Positions 34,818-36,171 of a stretch of 36,171 nt of DNA are shown piece by piece. The notes under the pieces are model-generated. The model was not told where the DNA came from. It saw nothing but the letters and a program-made list of their open reading frames with translations, and ran no database searches. The translations under genes were made by a program, and so were the position numbers. Positions within the stretch are counted from its first letter, which is position 1. Each line of letters starts with the position of its first letter. This DNA comes from Armatimonadota bacterium (GTDB lineage Bacteria; Armatimonadota; Fervidibacteria; Fervidibacterales; Fervidibacteraceae). The DNA lies in contig JANXCD010000005.1 of the NCBI GenBank assembly GCA_025060305.1, positions 1 to 36,171 on the forward strand, written 5' to 3'.

Positions 34818-36171
34818 TTATAAAACCCCGTGTTGATTTAAAGAAGTGTCGGATGATTTTTCCAACAGGCTACATTTGCGAATGAGCGAGGCAGCGATAA
34901 GGTAGCAAACTGCACCGAAAACAATTGCTTTGCTGTAGCCTGCAAACTTGCCTATTAAAACAGCGCTAACTGAACCGACCACGCTCATAACACCATTAAC
35001 GCCCCAAAGGTAAGCGACGCTAACTGCCCACAAAACTGGCGCTATCCTCATAGCCGAAGGGAAAGGCATTCCCATCGGAATGCCCAAAGCAACCGTCATA
35101 GCAAAAAGAGCAAATGCTCTGGCGAAAAGTGGCAAACCTTGCAATGCGTTGACGACAGGCGTAATTAAAAGACCAAGCAAAGCAGCCGAAGCAGCCACAA
35201 CGATGCACGCTGTCATAGCCCAATTGCCAAGTCCTTCGTTCTTTTGCCTTTGCGTCAAAACGCTGCCGATAGCGCCACCAAGCAAAAGCGCTCCAACAAA
35301 CAAAGCGAGTGTGTGAGTTGGGCTTCCAAGTAAAAGCATAGTCCTTTGCATCAAGCCAATTTCAACCAACATGAAGCCAATTCCCAGCAAAGCGACATAA
35401 AGGGTCGGCATCCAAAAAGTTTGCAAAGTGAACACTTTGCTTGAGCGCCTTTTGGTTTCCGTCAATCCAGCCAAAATCCCAAACGCCAAAACAATAACGA
35501 TAGCAGAAATGACAAATTGCCACATTATCGGCGGAACTGTAGGTGAAAGGTCTACGAAGAAGGGCGAATCATCAGTGACTGCTCGGACATTGATTTGGTA
35601 GCGCCAAAGAGTGTCTGAGACCACATCATTAGCGGAGTAGTCACCCATAGCGACCGAACGCAGCGGTTCATCGGCAGCAACGAAGGGAACGAAAATAGGA
35701 ATGATTTGCCATCGCTCAGTGACGGTCTTCAAAAGTTGGGCATCTTCTTTGCCAAAGGGCTTGCGAGCCATTATGACCAGTTGTCTATAAGGTGTTGCAC
35801 CCCAAAATTCTTTTGGAAACTCCCACCATGCGAGATGAAAAACAGCATTTTTGTGTTCTTTTCCAGTTTGCTCTTGAACAACTTCCAAGCAAGTTAGCCA
35901 CCAACGCAAGGCAAGGGATGGCTCTTGAGTTATCAGCGCCACCATCCCCTTTTCGCTCAAAACTTTCCAGTAATCATGGCAAGCATCTTTCGTGTGCACA
36001 TAACTTTCAACCAAAGCCAAGCCCGCTTTGCCCATTGTTGCTGTCTGAGTTAAAGCCATGATGACCAAATCGTAACGCTTGCGTGTTTGCTTGACGAAGG
36101 CTCTCGCTTCTGCAATGTAGAACTTAACTCCTTGTTTTTCGTAAATTCCGCCATTAAAGTCACGAAACTTT
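34818..36171 (-). CDS. Membrane protein of spermidine-synthase-like (methyltransferase plus TM) type, 5'-truncated by the window edge
   Basis: Reading frame stays open from the tracked start (36068) to the window end: ...KFRDFNGGIYEKQGVKFYIAEARAFVKQTRKRYDLVIMALTQTATMG; C-terminal multi-TM region with LLGIGFMLVEIGLMQRTMLLLGSPTHTLALFVGALLLGGAIGSVL. Confidence 0.75.
   Translation of the reverse strand, partial: KFRDFNGGIYEKQGVKFYIAEARAFVKQTRKRYDLVIMALTQTATMGKAGLALVESYVHTKDACHDYWKVLSEKGMVALITQEPSLALRWWLTCLEVVQEQTGKEHKNAVFHLAWWEFPKEFWGATPYRQLVIMARKPFGKEDAQLLKTVTERWQIIPIFVPFVAADEPLRSVAMGDYSANDVVSDTLWRYQINVRAVTDDSPFFVDLSPTVPPIMWQFVISAIVIVLAFGILAGLTETKRRSSKVFTLQTFWMPTLYVALLGIGFMLVEIGLMQRTMLLLGSPTHTLALFVGALLLGGAIGSVLTQRQKNEGLGNWAMTACIVVAASAALLGLLITPVVNALQGLPLFARAFALFAMTVALGIPMGMPFPSAMRIAPVLWAVSVAYLWGVNGVMSVVGSVSAVLIGKFAGYSKAIVFGAVCYLIAASLIRKCSLLEKSSDTSLNQHGVL

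Overview
The window looks like a chromosomal segment of a thermophile-like bacterium, possibly Armatimonadota/Fervidibacteria. That placement is inferred from the prepilin/H-X9-DG protein style and AT-leaning codon usage and was not tested. About 27 credible genes are present: housekeeping and metabolic genes (LacD-like aldolase, KdsD/KpsF, IolB, enolase, M16 protease, ribokinase, OTCase, LarB, FabH), several secreted or membrane proteins of unknown function, and two CDSs that run off the window edges (one absent from the ORF track, the other given there only from an internal start). The accessory content is: (1) a decayed prophage island at about 30.6-33.65 kb between larB and fabH, containing a MuF/SPP1-gp7-like protein whose stop overlaps (ATGA) the start of a small acidic protein, a tail-terminator-like gene and a truncated tape-measure fragment; (2) three families of intergenic hairpin repeats whose stems vary and covary while the loop stays constant (AGTA/TACT, GAA/TTC, GGCT-nn-AGCC), many with an adjacent GTAG/CTAC, which resembles REP/RAYT-type elements; (3) a tandem pair of full-length paralogous secreted proteins of about 650 aa; (4) a frameshifted Uma2-like gene. 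No tRNA, rRNA or CRISPR array was recognised. All assignments come from reading motifs by eye; no database search was run.
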